Shown here one piece after another: positions 8,390-17,258 of a stretch of DNA of 64,000 nucleotides. Source of the stretch: an uncultured Clostridia bacterium (GTDB lineage Bacteria > Bacillota > Clostridia > Christensenellales > Pumilibacteraceae). Every line of letters begins with the position of its first letter. Position 1 is the stretch's first letter. The DNA lies in contig CANPVN010000003.1 of NCBI GenBank assembly GCA_947581755.1, positions 30,399 through 94,398 of the forward strand, given 5' to 3'. The position numbers and the translations under genes are program-made. Below the pieces are notes generated by a model. The model searched no databases. It had not been told where the DNA came from and worked only from the letters and a program-made list of their open reading frames with translations.

Positions 8390-11116
8390 ATGGCTATAAA
8401 TAAAAACAAAAACAACAAAAACGAAATACCGAGCCAAGAAAACGGTATAAATACCGATACCGTTAATACATCTGTACCCAAAAATTCCGAAAAAAAAGAG
8501 AGAATAAAATTTTTTTCCAAAAAGAACGGAAAAAACGACTCTCGACCGCAAGTCGAATATATAGAGGATAAGGGCGACGGGCTTGTCGAAAGACCCGAAA
8601 AAATGCTTTCTTCGTCGGGTACCATTATATTGAATAAAAACACTTTGGCGACCGACGCAAAAAAGAGGAAAAAGCCCAAATATCGCCCCGTTGACCTTTC
8701 CAACGCTCAAAGATACGATCCCGAAATCAAAAATGGGCTTACTTCCGAGCAAGTGGAAAAGCGTTACGAAGAGGGCTATGTCAATCTCAGTCCTCCCAAA
8801 AAAGGAAAGACTTATCTTAATATAATTCTGTCCAATATTTTTACTTTCTTCAATGTTTTGACTTTTATTGTTGCGGCGGCGTTGATCGTTGCGGGCGTGC
8901 AAATAACTCAACTTTTCTTTTTGGTTATCATCGTGGCGAATATAGTTATAGGGCTCATTCAGGAAATAAAAGCGAAATATTCCGTGGACAAATTGAGTCT
9001 TGTGACGGCGCCGTCTGCGCAAGTAATACGCGACGGACAGTTGAGATCCATTCCCGTGGACGAGGTCGTTTTGGATGACATAATCTTTTTGGAAGCGGGC
9101 AAGCAAATCTGTTCGGACAGCATATTGCTTAGCGGTGAAATCGAAGTAAACGAAGCGTTGATTACAGGCGAAAGCGAAAATATCCGCAAACAGAGCGGAG
9201 ATATTTTATATTCGGGCAGTTATCTCGTATCGGGCAACTGTTATGCCAAAATCGAACGCATCGGAGCCGAGAATTATGTCAATAAACTTACTTCCAATGC
9301 CAAAAATTATCGCAAGCCCAAGAGCGAACTCAACGATTCGATAAGACTTATAATCAAGATCGCAAGTATCTTTATCATTCCTTCTGCGATCGCAAGTTTT
9401 GCGGTGGCGCATTACAAAAACCATTTGTTGTGGAACCAAGCCATAATCAGCACAAGCGGCGCGATTGTGGGCATGATACCCGCGGGAATGTTTTTGCTTA
9501 CAAGTATGGCGTTGGCGGTAAGCGTCGTGAAGTTGGCGCGGAAACGGACGCTCGTTCAGGATCTGTACTGTATCGAGATGTTGGCTCGCGTTGACGTTTT
9601 GTGTCTCGATAAGACGGGAACTCTGACCGACGGCACCATGAACGTGACTAAGATAGTAAAGACCTCGGAAGAAGAGGTTATTCCCTCGGAAACGATAATA
9701 GGTTCGATGTTGACCGCGACCGAGGATAACAACCAAACCGCGCGGGCTTTGGCGAAAAAATTCGGATACAACAAAGATCTGAAAGCGACCGATATATTGC
9801 CTTTCAATTCTCAGCGAAAATTCAGCGCGGTGACTTTCGGCGATATGGGCACATATTTTTTGGGCGCGCCCGAATTTGTTCTCAAAGAGTTGAGTGCCGA
9901 TGTCGATCAATTGATAACCGATCATGCCTCGCAAGGTTTCCGCGTATTGTGTCTTGCTCATTCCGATGCTCCCATAATAGATAAAAAGATTCCCGTGGCG
10001 GATCAACTTCTGTGCCTCATCATGTTGGAGGACCATATAAGAGAGGACGCTTACGAGACGGCTAAGTGGTTCAAAGAAAACGACGTCGCGCTCAAAGTTA
10101 TCTCGGGAGACAATCCCATAACCGTTTCCAATGTGGCGCAGCGCGTCGGCGTCGAAAATGCCGAGATGTTTATATCTCTCGACGGCATGAGCGATAACGA
10201 TATAGTGGAGATAGCCGATAAATACACCGTTTTCGGAAGAGTCACGCCCGAGCAAAAAGCCGTATTGGTAAGGGCTATGAAGAGCAAAGGGCACACCGTG
10301 GCAATGACAGGCGACGGAGTAAACGATATTCTTGCCATGAAAGAGAGCGATTGTGCCGTTGCGATAGCTTCGGGTTCCGAAGCGGCGCGCAGCGTAAGTC
10401 ACCTTGTGCTTTTGGATTCGTGTTTTAAGGCAATGCCCGACATAGTTTACGAAGGAAGGAGAGTCGTCAACAATATTCAGAAGTCCTCATCGCTGTTTTT
10501 GATGAAAACTCTTATGTCCATTATGCTGACGATAATCTTTTTGATTATGGGGCAGACCTATCCTTTGGAACCCAACAATTTGTTTTTTCTGGAATTTTTC
10601 ATTATAGGCTTGCCTTCGTTCTTCTTGGCTTTACAGCCCAACAAAAACAGGATACGAGGTCATTTCCTGAGCAATGTCATAAGTCGCGCCGTTCCGGGCG
10701 GTTTTGCGTTGGTAATGACGGTCATGGCGGTGTATATTTATTCGCACAATATTGCAATAGGCGGGACGTCTACGTTTTCGGCTTGGACGTCGGGGATAGC
10801 GGACAACGGAGACGCGTTGAAGATTTTCGTAAAGACCATGATGGTATTTTCCATATCTTTGACGGGCTTTATGTGTCTGTGCAAAATATGCGAGCCATTC
10901 AATTACTTCAGAGCGTTGCTCGTTACCGCGATATTTATTTTAATGGCAATAATATTTTTCTCATTCCGTCAATATTTCGGGTTGGGGGAGATACATCTGA
11001 AAAATGCCGCGCAGAGAGCATTTTTCTTCTTCGATATCGGAATTTGTTTTGCTTCTTATTTTATTGTTTCGATAGTTATGAAGATTTTGAAACAGTTCAA
11101 TGTAATGTATGATTAA
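8390..11116 (+). CDS. CtpE-like P-type cation-transporting ATPase
   Basis: A 908-residue P-type (E1-E2) ion pump. Visible motifs: TGES of the actuator domain near residue 259, the phosphorylated Asp407 in DKTGTLTDG, and TGDGVNDILAMKESD near residue 640. Hydrophobic segments occur as an N-terminal pair, a central pair and about six at the C-terminus. The sequence around the phosphorylation site (LVQDLYCIEMLARVDVLCLD) is typical of the CtpE group, for which calcium uptake is reported in mycobacteria; substrate here is inference. The M4 motif reads GMIPAGM, without the Glu of the PEGL motif, which I believe is common in firmicute members. The first 110 residues are lysine-rich and hydrophilic, an unusual cytoplasmic extension. 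It leads an operon with the Rho-like gene and secA. Confidence 0.88.
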   Translation: MAINKNKNNKNEIPSQENGINTDTVNTSVPKNSEKKERIKFFSKKNGKNDSRPQVEYIEDKGDGLVERPEKMLSSSGTIILNKNTLATDAKKRKKPKYRPVDLSNAQRYDPEIKNGLTSEQVEKRYEEGYVNLSPPKKGKTYLNIILSNIFTFFNVLTFIVAAALIVAGVQITQLFFLVIIVANIVIGLIQEIKAKYSVDKLSLVTAPSAQVIRDGQLRSIPVDEVVLDDIIFLEAGKQICSDSILLSGEIEVNEALITGESENIRKQSGDILYSGSYLVSGNCYAKIERIGAENYVNKLTSNAKNYRKPKSELNDSIRLIIKIASIFIIPSAIASFAVAHYKNHLLWNQAIISTSGAIVGMIPAGMFLLTSMALAVSVVKLARKRTLVQDLYCIEMLARVDVLCLDKTGTLTDGTMNVTKIVKTSEEEVIPSETIIGSMLTATEDNNQTARALAKKFGYNKDLKATDILPFNSQRKFSAVTFGDMGTYFLGAPEFVLKELSADVDQLITDHASQGFRVLCLAHSDAPIIDKKIPVADQLLCLIMLEDHIREDAYETAKWFKENDVALKVISGDNPITVSNVAQRVGVENAEMFISLDGMSDNDIVEIADKYTVFGRVTPEQKAVLVRAMKSKGHTVAMTGDGVNDILAMKESDCAVAIASGSEAARSVSHLVLLDSCFKAMPDIVYEGRRVVNNIQKSSSLFLMKTLMSIMLTIIFLIMGQTYPLEPNNLFFLEFFIIGLPSFFLALQPNKNRIRGHFLSNVISRAVPGGFALVMTVMAVYIYSHNIAIGGTSTFSAWTSGIADNGDALKIFVKTMMVFSISLTGFMCLCKICEPFNYFRALLVTAIFILMAIIFFSFRQYFGLGEIHLKNAAQRAFFFFDIGICFASYFIVSIVMKILKQFNVMYD

Positions 11117-11146
11117 AAATTCAAATTAAAAAAGGAGATGGAAAAA

Positions 11147-12238
11147 ATGGCAAACGGAAATTTAACATTGGAAGCGGGCACCTTAAGAGGTCTGCTTAAC
11201 AAATCGGGAATTGTCGAGTTGAGAGAAATAGGTTTGCAAACGGGAGTCGCTTCTTCTACGACTTGGGAAAAAGAAGATCTCGTAAATAAGATCGTCGAAA
11301 AACTTGCGGCGCAAAAGAGACCCATAAATTCCACGTATTACGAAGCGACCGATTACGATGTCAACGAACTCTTGAAATGCTATCTTAACGAGAAGGACTA
11401 CAGACCCAAAGAGATAGAAGGCTACCTTGACGAATATGTTTACGGAGCAATGGTTCGCAACTCCGAATTGAAAACCGAAAAGGATATGATTTTCATTCCC
11501 CGTTGGGTGATGGAAAAATTCGATTTGAGAGGGGGCGATTATATCAAAGGTACCGCCTGTCTTTTGAGCATGAACAGTGTTTACGGAGTCATCGAAGTAA
11601 AAGAAGTCAACGGTCTGGAGCCTTTGACGGAGAGAAAAAATTATATCGACCTCAGGGCGTCTCAAATAAAGAAGAAACTCGTTTTGGGTATGCCCGAACC
11701 TCTCGACGCTGTCGATGTATTGACTCCCGTCGGCGAAGGCATGAAAACCATCATAAGAACGGATCTCAGAGGAAATGCGCTTTCCAAACTTTTGACTTAT
11801 ATTCCCGAATCATTTGAGCAACAGGGTATAAAAACTTATTCTCTGTTTTTGGGAGAATCTCCCGAGTTCAAAAACGAAGTCGTGAATATAAAGGACAATC
11901 TTTTCTATACGAATTTCGAAGAGAATGTCGAAGAGAATTACAGAATGTTCTCTTTGATAATCGATATTGCCAAAAGAGAAGTCGAGATGGGACAAAGAGT
12001 CGCCGTACTTTTAAGTCGTCTCGAAAGCGTATACACGGGCGACAATTTTTGCAAAATTCGTTCGCTGTTCGGTTCTTCCAAATACACAAAGAGCGGAAGT
12101 TTGACAATAATAACCACAGCGCGTCGCGATTTTAATATCGAAGATATTGCCGATAACGTGATGTATGTCAATTATCATAACGGCAGTGTTTTCTACGACT
12201 ATTTAAAAAGTTATTCGAGTTTGAAAAACAAGGAGTAA
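11147..12238 (+). CDS. Rho-like protein with lost ATPase motifs
   Basis: A 363-residue protein that aligns along its length with transcription terminator Rho. Residues about 8-52 resemble the Rho N-terminal domain, FDLRGGD (125-131) matches the FNLRTGD of the RNA-binding domain, and GSLTIITTA (317-325) matches GSLTIIATA of the ATPase core. The Walker A motif is gone: where Rho has APPKAGKT this protein has TDLRGNAL (about 205-212), without the catalytic Lys. The Walker B Asp (LLDS in Rho) is replaced by LLSR (about 288-291). It therefore should not hydrolyse ATP. It could be a regulator of Rho, an RNA-binding protein or a hexamer partner; none is proven. Start ATG at 11147 preferred over 11138, which would touch the AAAGGAG site. 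Three bases precede secA, so co-translation is likely. Confidence 0.7.
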   Translation: MANGNLTLEAGTLRGLLNKSGIVELREIGLQTGVASSTTWEKEDLVNKIVEKLAAQKRPINSTYYEATDYDVNELLKCYLNEKDYRPKEIEGYLDEYVYGAMVRNSELKTEKDMIFIPRWVMEKFDLRGGDYIKGTACLLSMNSVYGVIEVKEVNGLEPLTERKNYIDLRASQIKKKLVLGMPEPLDAVDVLTPVGEGMKTIIRTDLRGNALSKLLTYIPESFEQQGIKTYSLFLGESPEFKNEVVNIKDNLFYTNFEENVEENYRMFSLIIDIAKREVEMGQRVAVLLSRLESVYTGDNFCKIRSLFGSSKYTKSGSLTIITTARRDFNIEDIADNVMYVNYHNGSVFYDYLKSYSSLKNKE

Positions 12239-12241
12239 AAA

Positions 12242-14998
12242 ATGGGGCTTATTTCATATTTGGCAAACAGCGATAACCGCAAGCATCTCAGAAAGATAGA
12301 CGCCATTGTCGATAAGATCGAAAGTTATGCCGACAAATTCAGGGCTTATACCGATGAGCAACTGAAAGATATGACCAATCAGTTTCGCAGACGTCTTAAA
12401 GAGAATTACGAAACTTTGGACGACATTTTACCCGAGGCATTCGCGGTTGTAAGAGAAGCAAGCACAAGAGTCCTCGGAATGACGCATTTCAGAGTGCAGT
12501 TGATAGGCGGCGTCGTTTTGCATCAGGGACGTATTGCCGAGATGCGTACAGGTGAAGGTAAGACCCTTGTGTCCACCTTGCCCGCTTACTTGAACGCATT
12601 GACAGGCGAAGGAGTTCATATCGTTACCGTTAACGAATATCTTGCAAAGCGTGACGCGGAATGGATGGGAAAAATTCATAAATTTTTGGGATTGACCGTG
12701 GGTATATCTCTTGCGAATACCGACCCCGAAGTTAAGCGAGAAGCCTATAATTGCGATATAACTTATGCCACTAACAACGAGTTGGGTTTCGATTATTTGC
12801 GAGACAACATGGTTATCTATAAAAAAGATATGGTACAGAGAGGACATCCGTATGCTATCATAGACGAGGTGGACTCCATTTTGATAGACGAAGCGAGAAC
12901 TCCTCTTATCATAAGCGGAAAGGGCGGAAAGAGCAGTGACATGTATATCACCGCGAATAAATTCGTTCGCAGATTGAAGCCTTCCACAAACGTAGACGAA
13001 GAAGGAAAACCTCTCAATGACGAAGAGCCTAACGGTGATTTTGAAATAGACAGAAAGAAAAAAGCGGTGAGCCTTACCGAATCGGGTATCGCGCAAGCCG
13101 AGCGTTTCTTTGCCGTGGATAATTTAACGGATATCGAGAATACCGAACTCAACCATTATATCAACAACGCGTTGAAAGCGCAATGGGTAATGAAGAGAGA
13201 CACCGATTATGTTGTCAATGACGGCGAAGTCATAATCGTCGACGAATTTACGGGTCGTCTCATGATAGGCAGGCGTTACAGCGACGGCTTGCATCAGGCG
13301 ATAGAGGCAAAAGAAAACGTCAGGATCCAAAGCGAGAACAAGACTTTGGCGACAATAACTTTCCAGAATTATTTCCGTATCTACAAGAAACTCGGAGGTA
13401 TGACGGGTACCGCAAAGACCGAGGAAAGCGAATTCAGAAGTATTTACGGACTTGACGTAGTTGTCATTCCCACCAATTTGCCTGCAAAGCGTATCGATGA
13501 AAACGACGTTGTCTTTACCACAAAGAAGGCAAAACTCAACGCCGTTGTCGAGGATATAAAAGAATGTTACGGCAGAGGACAGCCCGTGCTTGTAGGTACT
13601 ACCACCGTCGAAAAGAGTGAAGAACTTTCGGCAATGCTCAAACACGAAAAGATCCCGCACAATGTATTGAACGCAAAGAATCACGCAAAAGAGGCGGAGA
13701 TCGTAGCCCAAGCGGGTAAATATAAAGCAGTGACGATCGCCACAAACATGGCAGGTCGTGGTACCGATATAATGCTCGGAGGAAATGCCGAATTTCTTGC
13801 TATAAAGCGTATGCGCGATATGGGTATGCCCGAGGAACTTGTTTCGGCGGCGACTGCATACTTTACCACCGAAGATCCCGAAATTCTCAACGCGCGCGAT
13901 ACTTTCAAAAGATTTTTCGATGAGGAAAAAGTTAAAATCGACGAAGAAAAGAAGCAAGTCATCGAAGTCGGAGGTTTGAGAATAATAGGTACCGAACGTC
14001 ACGAGTCGAGGCGTATAGACAATCAGCTTCGCGGTCGTGCGGGTCGTCAGGGCGACATCGGCTCCTCGGTATTCTATTTGAGTATGGAGGACGATCTCTT
14101 GCAACTTTTCGGCGGAGAGAGAATGAAGAGGATCGCTTCCGCCTTCAATACCGACGAGAACACTCCTTTTGCCGCGGGACTTCTGACGAAGCAAATCGAG
14201 AACGCGCAACGCAATCTCGAGGGCAGAAACTTCTCCATAAGAAAGCAAGTGTTGGAATACGACAACGTCATGAATACTCAACGCGAAACGATTTACGAAG
14301 AAAGGAATCGCGTGCTTATGGGCGAGTCGGTACACGAGCAAATCATGTCTATGCTCGAGTCCGAAGTGGAAAGACTTATGAACACTTATACAAATCCCGC
14401 GGTGGATTGGAACGAGTGGGATTATTATAATTTCAACAAAGAAATAAATACAAAATTCATGCTTGACGAACCCGAGTTTTTCACCGAGGAGAGACTTTCT
14501 CAATACGCTTGGGAAGAACTCAAAGAGCAACTTATCGACGCAATGAAGAGCGTATATAACGAAAAAATGCGCGAAGCGGCGGAAAACGGCTTGGACTTCG
14601 AGGACGTCGAGCGCGTCTTGTTGTTGAGGGCTGTCGATAATAAATGGATGGATCACATTGACGCGATGGACGCCTTGAGACAGGGCATAGGTCTTAAAGC
14701 GTACGGCAATCAGGATCCCATCATAGCCTACAAGAAAGAGGGATTTGCCATGTTCGACGAGATGGTGGAAAACATTCAGGAGATGGCGGTATCCATGCTT
14801 ATGAGGGTGAATATCGAAAGAGCGCCCACCAGACAGGAAAACAAAGTCGAAATGACGGCGGTAAGCGGCGAGAATCAGCAAAAAGAAGCGACACACAAAA
14901 AGGCTCCCGCTGCAACGAAGGTCTCTGTGGGCAGAAACGATCCTTGTCCTTGCGGAAGCGGCAAAAAGTACAAGAATTGTTGCGGAAAGAATGCTTAA
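12242..14998 (+). CDS. secA: Preprotein translocase ATPase SecA
   Basis: Motor ATPase of the Sec export pathway; 918 residues, usual length. The Walker A region MRTGEGKT lies near residue 100, the DEVDSILIDEARTPL Walker B and linker region near 205, and the second nucleotide-binding fold contains MAGRGTDI. The C-terminus ends in the SEC-C zinc motif CPCGSGKKYKNCC that binds SecB or ribosomes. The AAGGAG site lies at the end of the upstream Rho-like gene, which stops three bases before the ATG. It probably exports the many lipoproteins of this window. A hairpin terminator follows. Confidence 0.97.
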   Translation: MGLISYLANSDNRKHLRKIDAIVDKIESYADKFRAYTDEQLKDMTNQFRRRLKENYETLDDILPEAFAVVREASTRVLGMTHFRVQLIGGVVLHQGRIAEMRTGEGKTLVSTLPAYLNALTGEGVHIVTVNEYLAKRDAEWMGKIHKFLGLTVGISLANTDPEVKREAYNCDITYATNNELGFDYLRDNMVIYKKDMVQRGHPYAIIDEVDSILIDEARTPLIISGKGGKSSDMYITANKFVRRLKPSTNVDEEGKPLNDEEPNGDFEIDRKKKAVSLTESGIAQAERFFAVDNLTDIENTELNHYINNALKAQWVMKRDTDYVVNDGEVIIVDEFTGRLMIGRRYSDGLHQAIEAKENVRIQSENKTLATITFQNYFRIYKKLGGMTGTAKTEESEFRSIYGLDVVVIPTNLPAKRIDENDVVFTTKKAKLNAVVEDIKECYGRGQPVLVGTTTVEKSEELSAMLKHEKIPHNVLNAKNHAKEAEIVAQAGKYKAVTIATNMAGRGTDIMLGGNAEFLAIKRMRDMGMPEELVSAATAYFTTEDPEILNARDTFKRFFDEEKVKIDEEKKQVIEVGGLRIIGTERHESRRIDNQLRGRAGRQGDIGSSVFYLSMEDDLLQLFGGERMKRIASAFNTDENTPFAAGLLTKQIENAQRNLEGRNFSIRKQVLEYDNVMNTQRETIYEERNRVLMGESVHEQIMSMLESEVERLMNTYTNPAVDWNEWDYYNFNKEINTKFMLDEPEFFTEERLSQYAWEELKEQLIDAMKSVYNEKMREAAENGLDFEDVERVLLLRAVDNKWMDHIDAMDALRQGIGLKAYGNQDPIIAYKKEGFAMFDEMVENIQEMAVSMLMRVNIERAPTRQENKVEMTAVSGENQQKEATHKKAPAATKVSVGRNDPCPCGSGKKYKNCCGKNA

Positions 14999-15021
14999 GG
15001 ACGAAAAACTGCAATAAAGGA

Positions 15022-15052
15022 AAACGCCCTTATCCGAAAAGGGCGTTTTTCA
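15022..15052 (+). terminator. Rho-independent terminator between secA and prfB
   Basis: AAACGCCCTT / AAGGGCGTTT stem with a seven-base loop, then a T run. It ends 33 bases before the prfB start and no promoter is visible between them. prfB may therefore depend on partial read-through or on a promoter hidden in the end of secA. Confidence 0.85.
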
Positions 15053-15085
15053 TAACGCAAAGGGAGAATTGAAAAAAAGAATCTT

Positions 15086-16183
15086 ATGGTTATTTTGGAT
15101 GAAGAAAAATTAAGATTAAAAACCCTTGCCTCGAAAGCGGCGGATTGTTGCAAGGCGTTCGACATCGACAATATGAAATCTCGTTTGGCGGAGTTGTCCT
15201 TACAACAGCAATCTCCCGATTTATACAAGGATCTGAAGAAAGCGCAGTCGATAAATTCCGAGGCAAAATATATAGAAAGCAAACTCAAAGAACTCGAAAA
15301 GATGAACAATGCGATAGCCGATATAGGGGAACTTATAGAACTTGTCGAGGCAGAGGACGACGAAACTTTGGTTTCCGACGTCGATTCCACATTGGATAAA
15401 CTCGAAAGCGAAGTCGAAGAACTTCATCTTGCAACGCTTTTGAAAGGCGAATATGACAGGAACAATGCCATAATCACAATTCATGCGGGAGCGGGCGGCA
15501 CCGAAGCGCAGGATTGGGCGGATATGCTCTATCGAATGTACAGAATGTATTGCGAAAAAGAGGGTTTCAAAGTCGAAGAGATCGATTATCTCGACGGCGA
15601 CGAGGCGGGACTTAAGAGCGTTACTTTTTTTGCCGAAGGACTCAACGCTTACGGCTATCTCAAAGCCGAGAAAGGCGTGCATCGTTTGGTAAGAATTTCT
15701 CCTTTCGATTCCAACGCCCGCCGACACACTTCATTTGCAAGCGTAGAGGTAATGCCCGAGATAGATAACGATACTTCTATCAAGATAATGCCCGATGAAT
15801 TGAAGATAGACACTTATCGAAGCGGCGGAGCAGGCGGTCAGCATGTCAACAAGACGGACAGCGCGGTGCGAATAACGCATCTTCCCACGGGAATAGTCGT
15901 GCAATGTCAGAACGAGCGCAGTCAGATACAGAACCGTGAAACCGCAATGAAAATGCTCATGAGTAAACTTGTCGAACGCAGAGAGCGCGAAAACATGGAG
16001 AAAGCGGCATGTATCAAAGGAGAACTCAAAAAGATAGAATGGGGCAGTCAGATCCGTTCTTACGTCTTTCAGCCTTATACGCTTGTAAAAGATCACAGAA
16101 CGGGCTATGAAACACCCGATGTTTTCGGCGTTATGGACGGAAATATAAGGGAATTTATTTTTGATTATCTGAGGAAATCTTAA
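15086..16183 (+). CDS. prfB: Peptide chain release factor 2, no programmed frameshift
   Basis: Recognises UGA and UAA stop codons in the ribosome and releases the peptide; 365 residues. The GGQ catalytic motif is in SGGAGGQHVNKTDSAVR and the stop-codon reading tripeptide SPF in VRISPFDSNARR, which separates RF2 from RF1. The reading frame is continuous through codons 20-30, where most prfB genes carry an in-frame UGA and a +1 frameshift signal, so the autoregulatory frameshift is absent. The ATG at 15086 gives the family's normal N-terminus, but AGGGAG (15061-15066) is 19 bases away, so the start context is weak. It is followed five bases later by tsaD. Confidence 0.95.
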   Translation: MVILDEEKLRLKTLASKAADCCKAFDIDNMKSRLAELSLQQQSPDLYKDLKKAQSINSEAKYIESKLKELEKMNNAIADIGELIELVEAEDDETLVSDVDSTLDKLESEVEELHLATLLKGEYDRNNAIITIHAGAGGTEAQDWADMLYRMYRMYCEKEGFKVEEIDYLDGDEAGLKSVTFFAEGLNAYGYLKAEKGVHRLVRISPFDSNARRHTSFASVEVMPEIDNDTSIKIMPDELKIDTYRSGGAGGQHVNKTDSAVRITHLPTGIVVQCQNERSQIQNRETAMKMLMSKLVERRERENMEKAACIKGELKKIEWGSQIRSYVFQPYTLVKDHRTGYETPDVFGVMDGNIREFIFDYLRKS

Positions 16184-16187
16184 AGAA

Positions 16188-17246
16188 ATGTACGATTTTA
16201 CCGAACAGTTCGAAGCATTGCGTCATAAATCGAATATAAACGTATTGGGCATAGAAAGTTCATGCGACGAGACAGCGGCGGCGGTGGTTTGCGACGGCAG
16301 AAATATCCTTTCCAACGTTATATTGTCTCAAGTGGATATTCACAAGATTTTCGGCGGCGTGGTGCCCGAGGTCGCAAGCAGAAATCATACTCTTGCATTG
16401 CCGAGCATTGCGGACAGAGCGATCAAAGAATCGGGACTTACTTTGGAGGACATAGACGCCGTTGCGGTAACTTACGGAGCGGGACTTGTCGGCGCGCTCA
16501 TTGTGGGAGTCACTGCGGCGAAATCCCTTGCCTATGCTTGGCGAAAGCCGTTGATAAAGGTAAATCACCTCGAAGGGCATATAGCCGCGAATTTTTTGGA
16601 GCATAAAGAATTGACTCCGCCTTTTTTGTCGGTGGTGGCAAGCGGCGGACATACGGGACTTATTTGGGTCGAGGATTATTGCTCATATTATCAGATGGGA
16701 GGCACGACGGACGACGCGATAGGCGAGGCTTTCGATAAAGTGGCGCGTCTATTGGGCTTGGGCTATCCCGGCGGTCCCGCCATCGACAGACTCGCAAAAG
16801 AAGGGAAACCCTCCATATCTTTTTATAAGACCGAGAAACATGCCAATTCCGAACATTCTTTGAGTTATTCGGGGCTTAAGACTGCGGTGGTAAATTATGT
16901 TCATAATTTGCGTCAACGCGGAGAGGAATTGCCGATCGCCGATATATGCGCTTCGTTTACGCATGCCGCGGTGGACATTCTCGTGGAAACGGCGATCGAT
17001 TGCGCGACGGAAAAAGGATCCGACAAGATAGTTCTTGCGGGCGGAGTGGCGGCGAACAGTTATCTCAGAAGCAAACTCGAATATCAAGCCGATAAAAAGG
17101 GAATAAAGACGCTTTCGCCGTCATTGATACTTTGTACCGACAATGCCGCGATGATAGCGTCACGCGCATATTACAGCATTATAAACGGCAGAGATCTTGC
17201 CGGACTCGATCTCAATGCGGTAAGCGGTTTGCGAATAGGCGAATAG
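16188..17246 (+). CDS. tsaD: tRNA N6-adenosine threonylcarbamoyltransferase TsaD
   Basis: Transfers threonylcarbamoyl to A37 of ANN-decoding tRNAs, acting with TsaB and TsaE, neither of which is in the window. 352 residues, usual length. ASKHA fold: N-terminal GIESSCDETAAAVV, the metal-binding HxxxH in NHLEGHIAANF near residue 130, VASGGHTGL, and the phosphate-binding GGVAANSYLR near residue 290. A short N-terminal addition (about 15 residues) precedes the conserved core. It begins five bases after prfB and ends 12 bases before mnmA. These three genes form a translation-accuracy operon. Confidence 0.97.
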   Translation: MYDFTEQFEALRHKSNINVLGIESSCDETAAAVVCDGRNILSNVILSQVDIHKIFGGVVPEVASRNHTLALPSIADRAIKESGLTLEDIDAVAVTYGAGLVGALIVGVTAAKSLAYAWRKPLIKVNHLEGHIAANFLEHKELTPPFLSVVASGGHTGLIWVEDYCSYYQMGGTTDDAIGEAFDKVARLLGLGYPGGPAIDRLAKEGKPSISFYKTEKHANSEHSLSYSGLKTAVVNYVHNLRQRGEELPIADICASFTHAAVDILVETAIDCATEKGSDKIVLAGGVAANSYLRSKLEYQADKKGIKTLSPSLILCTDNAAMIASRAYYSIINGRDLAGLDLNAVSGLRIGE

Positions 17247-17258
17247 GAAGAAAACATA

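Noticed and set aside
13124..14896. Long minus-strand frame opposite secA
   Set aside because: Shadow of secA; low-complexity translation without family resemblance.
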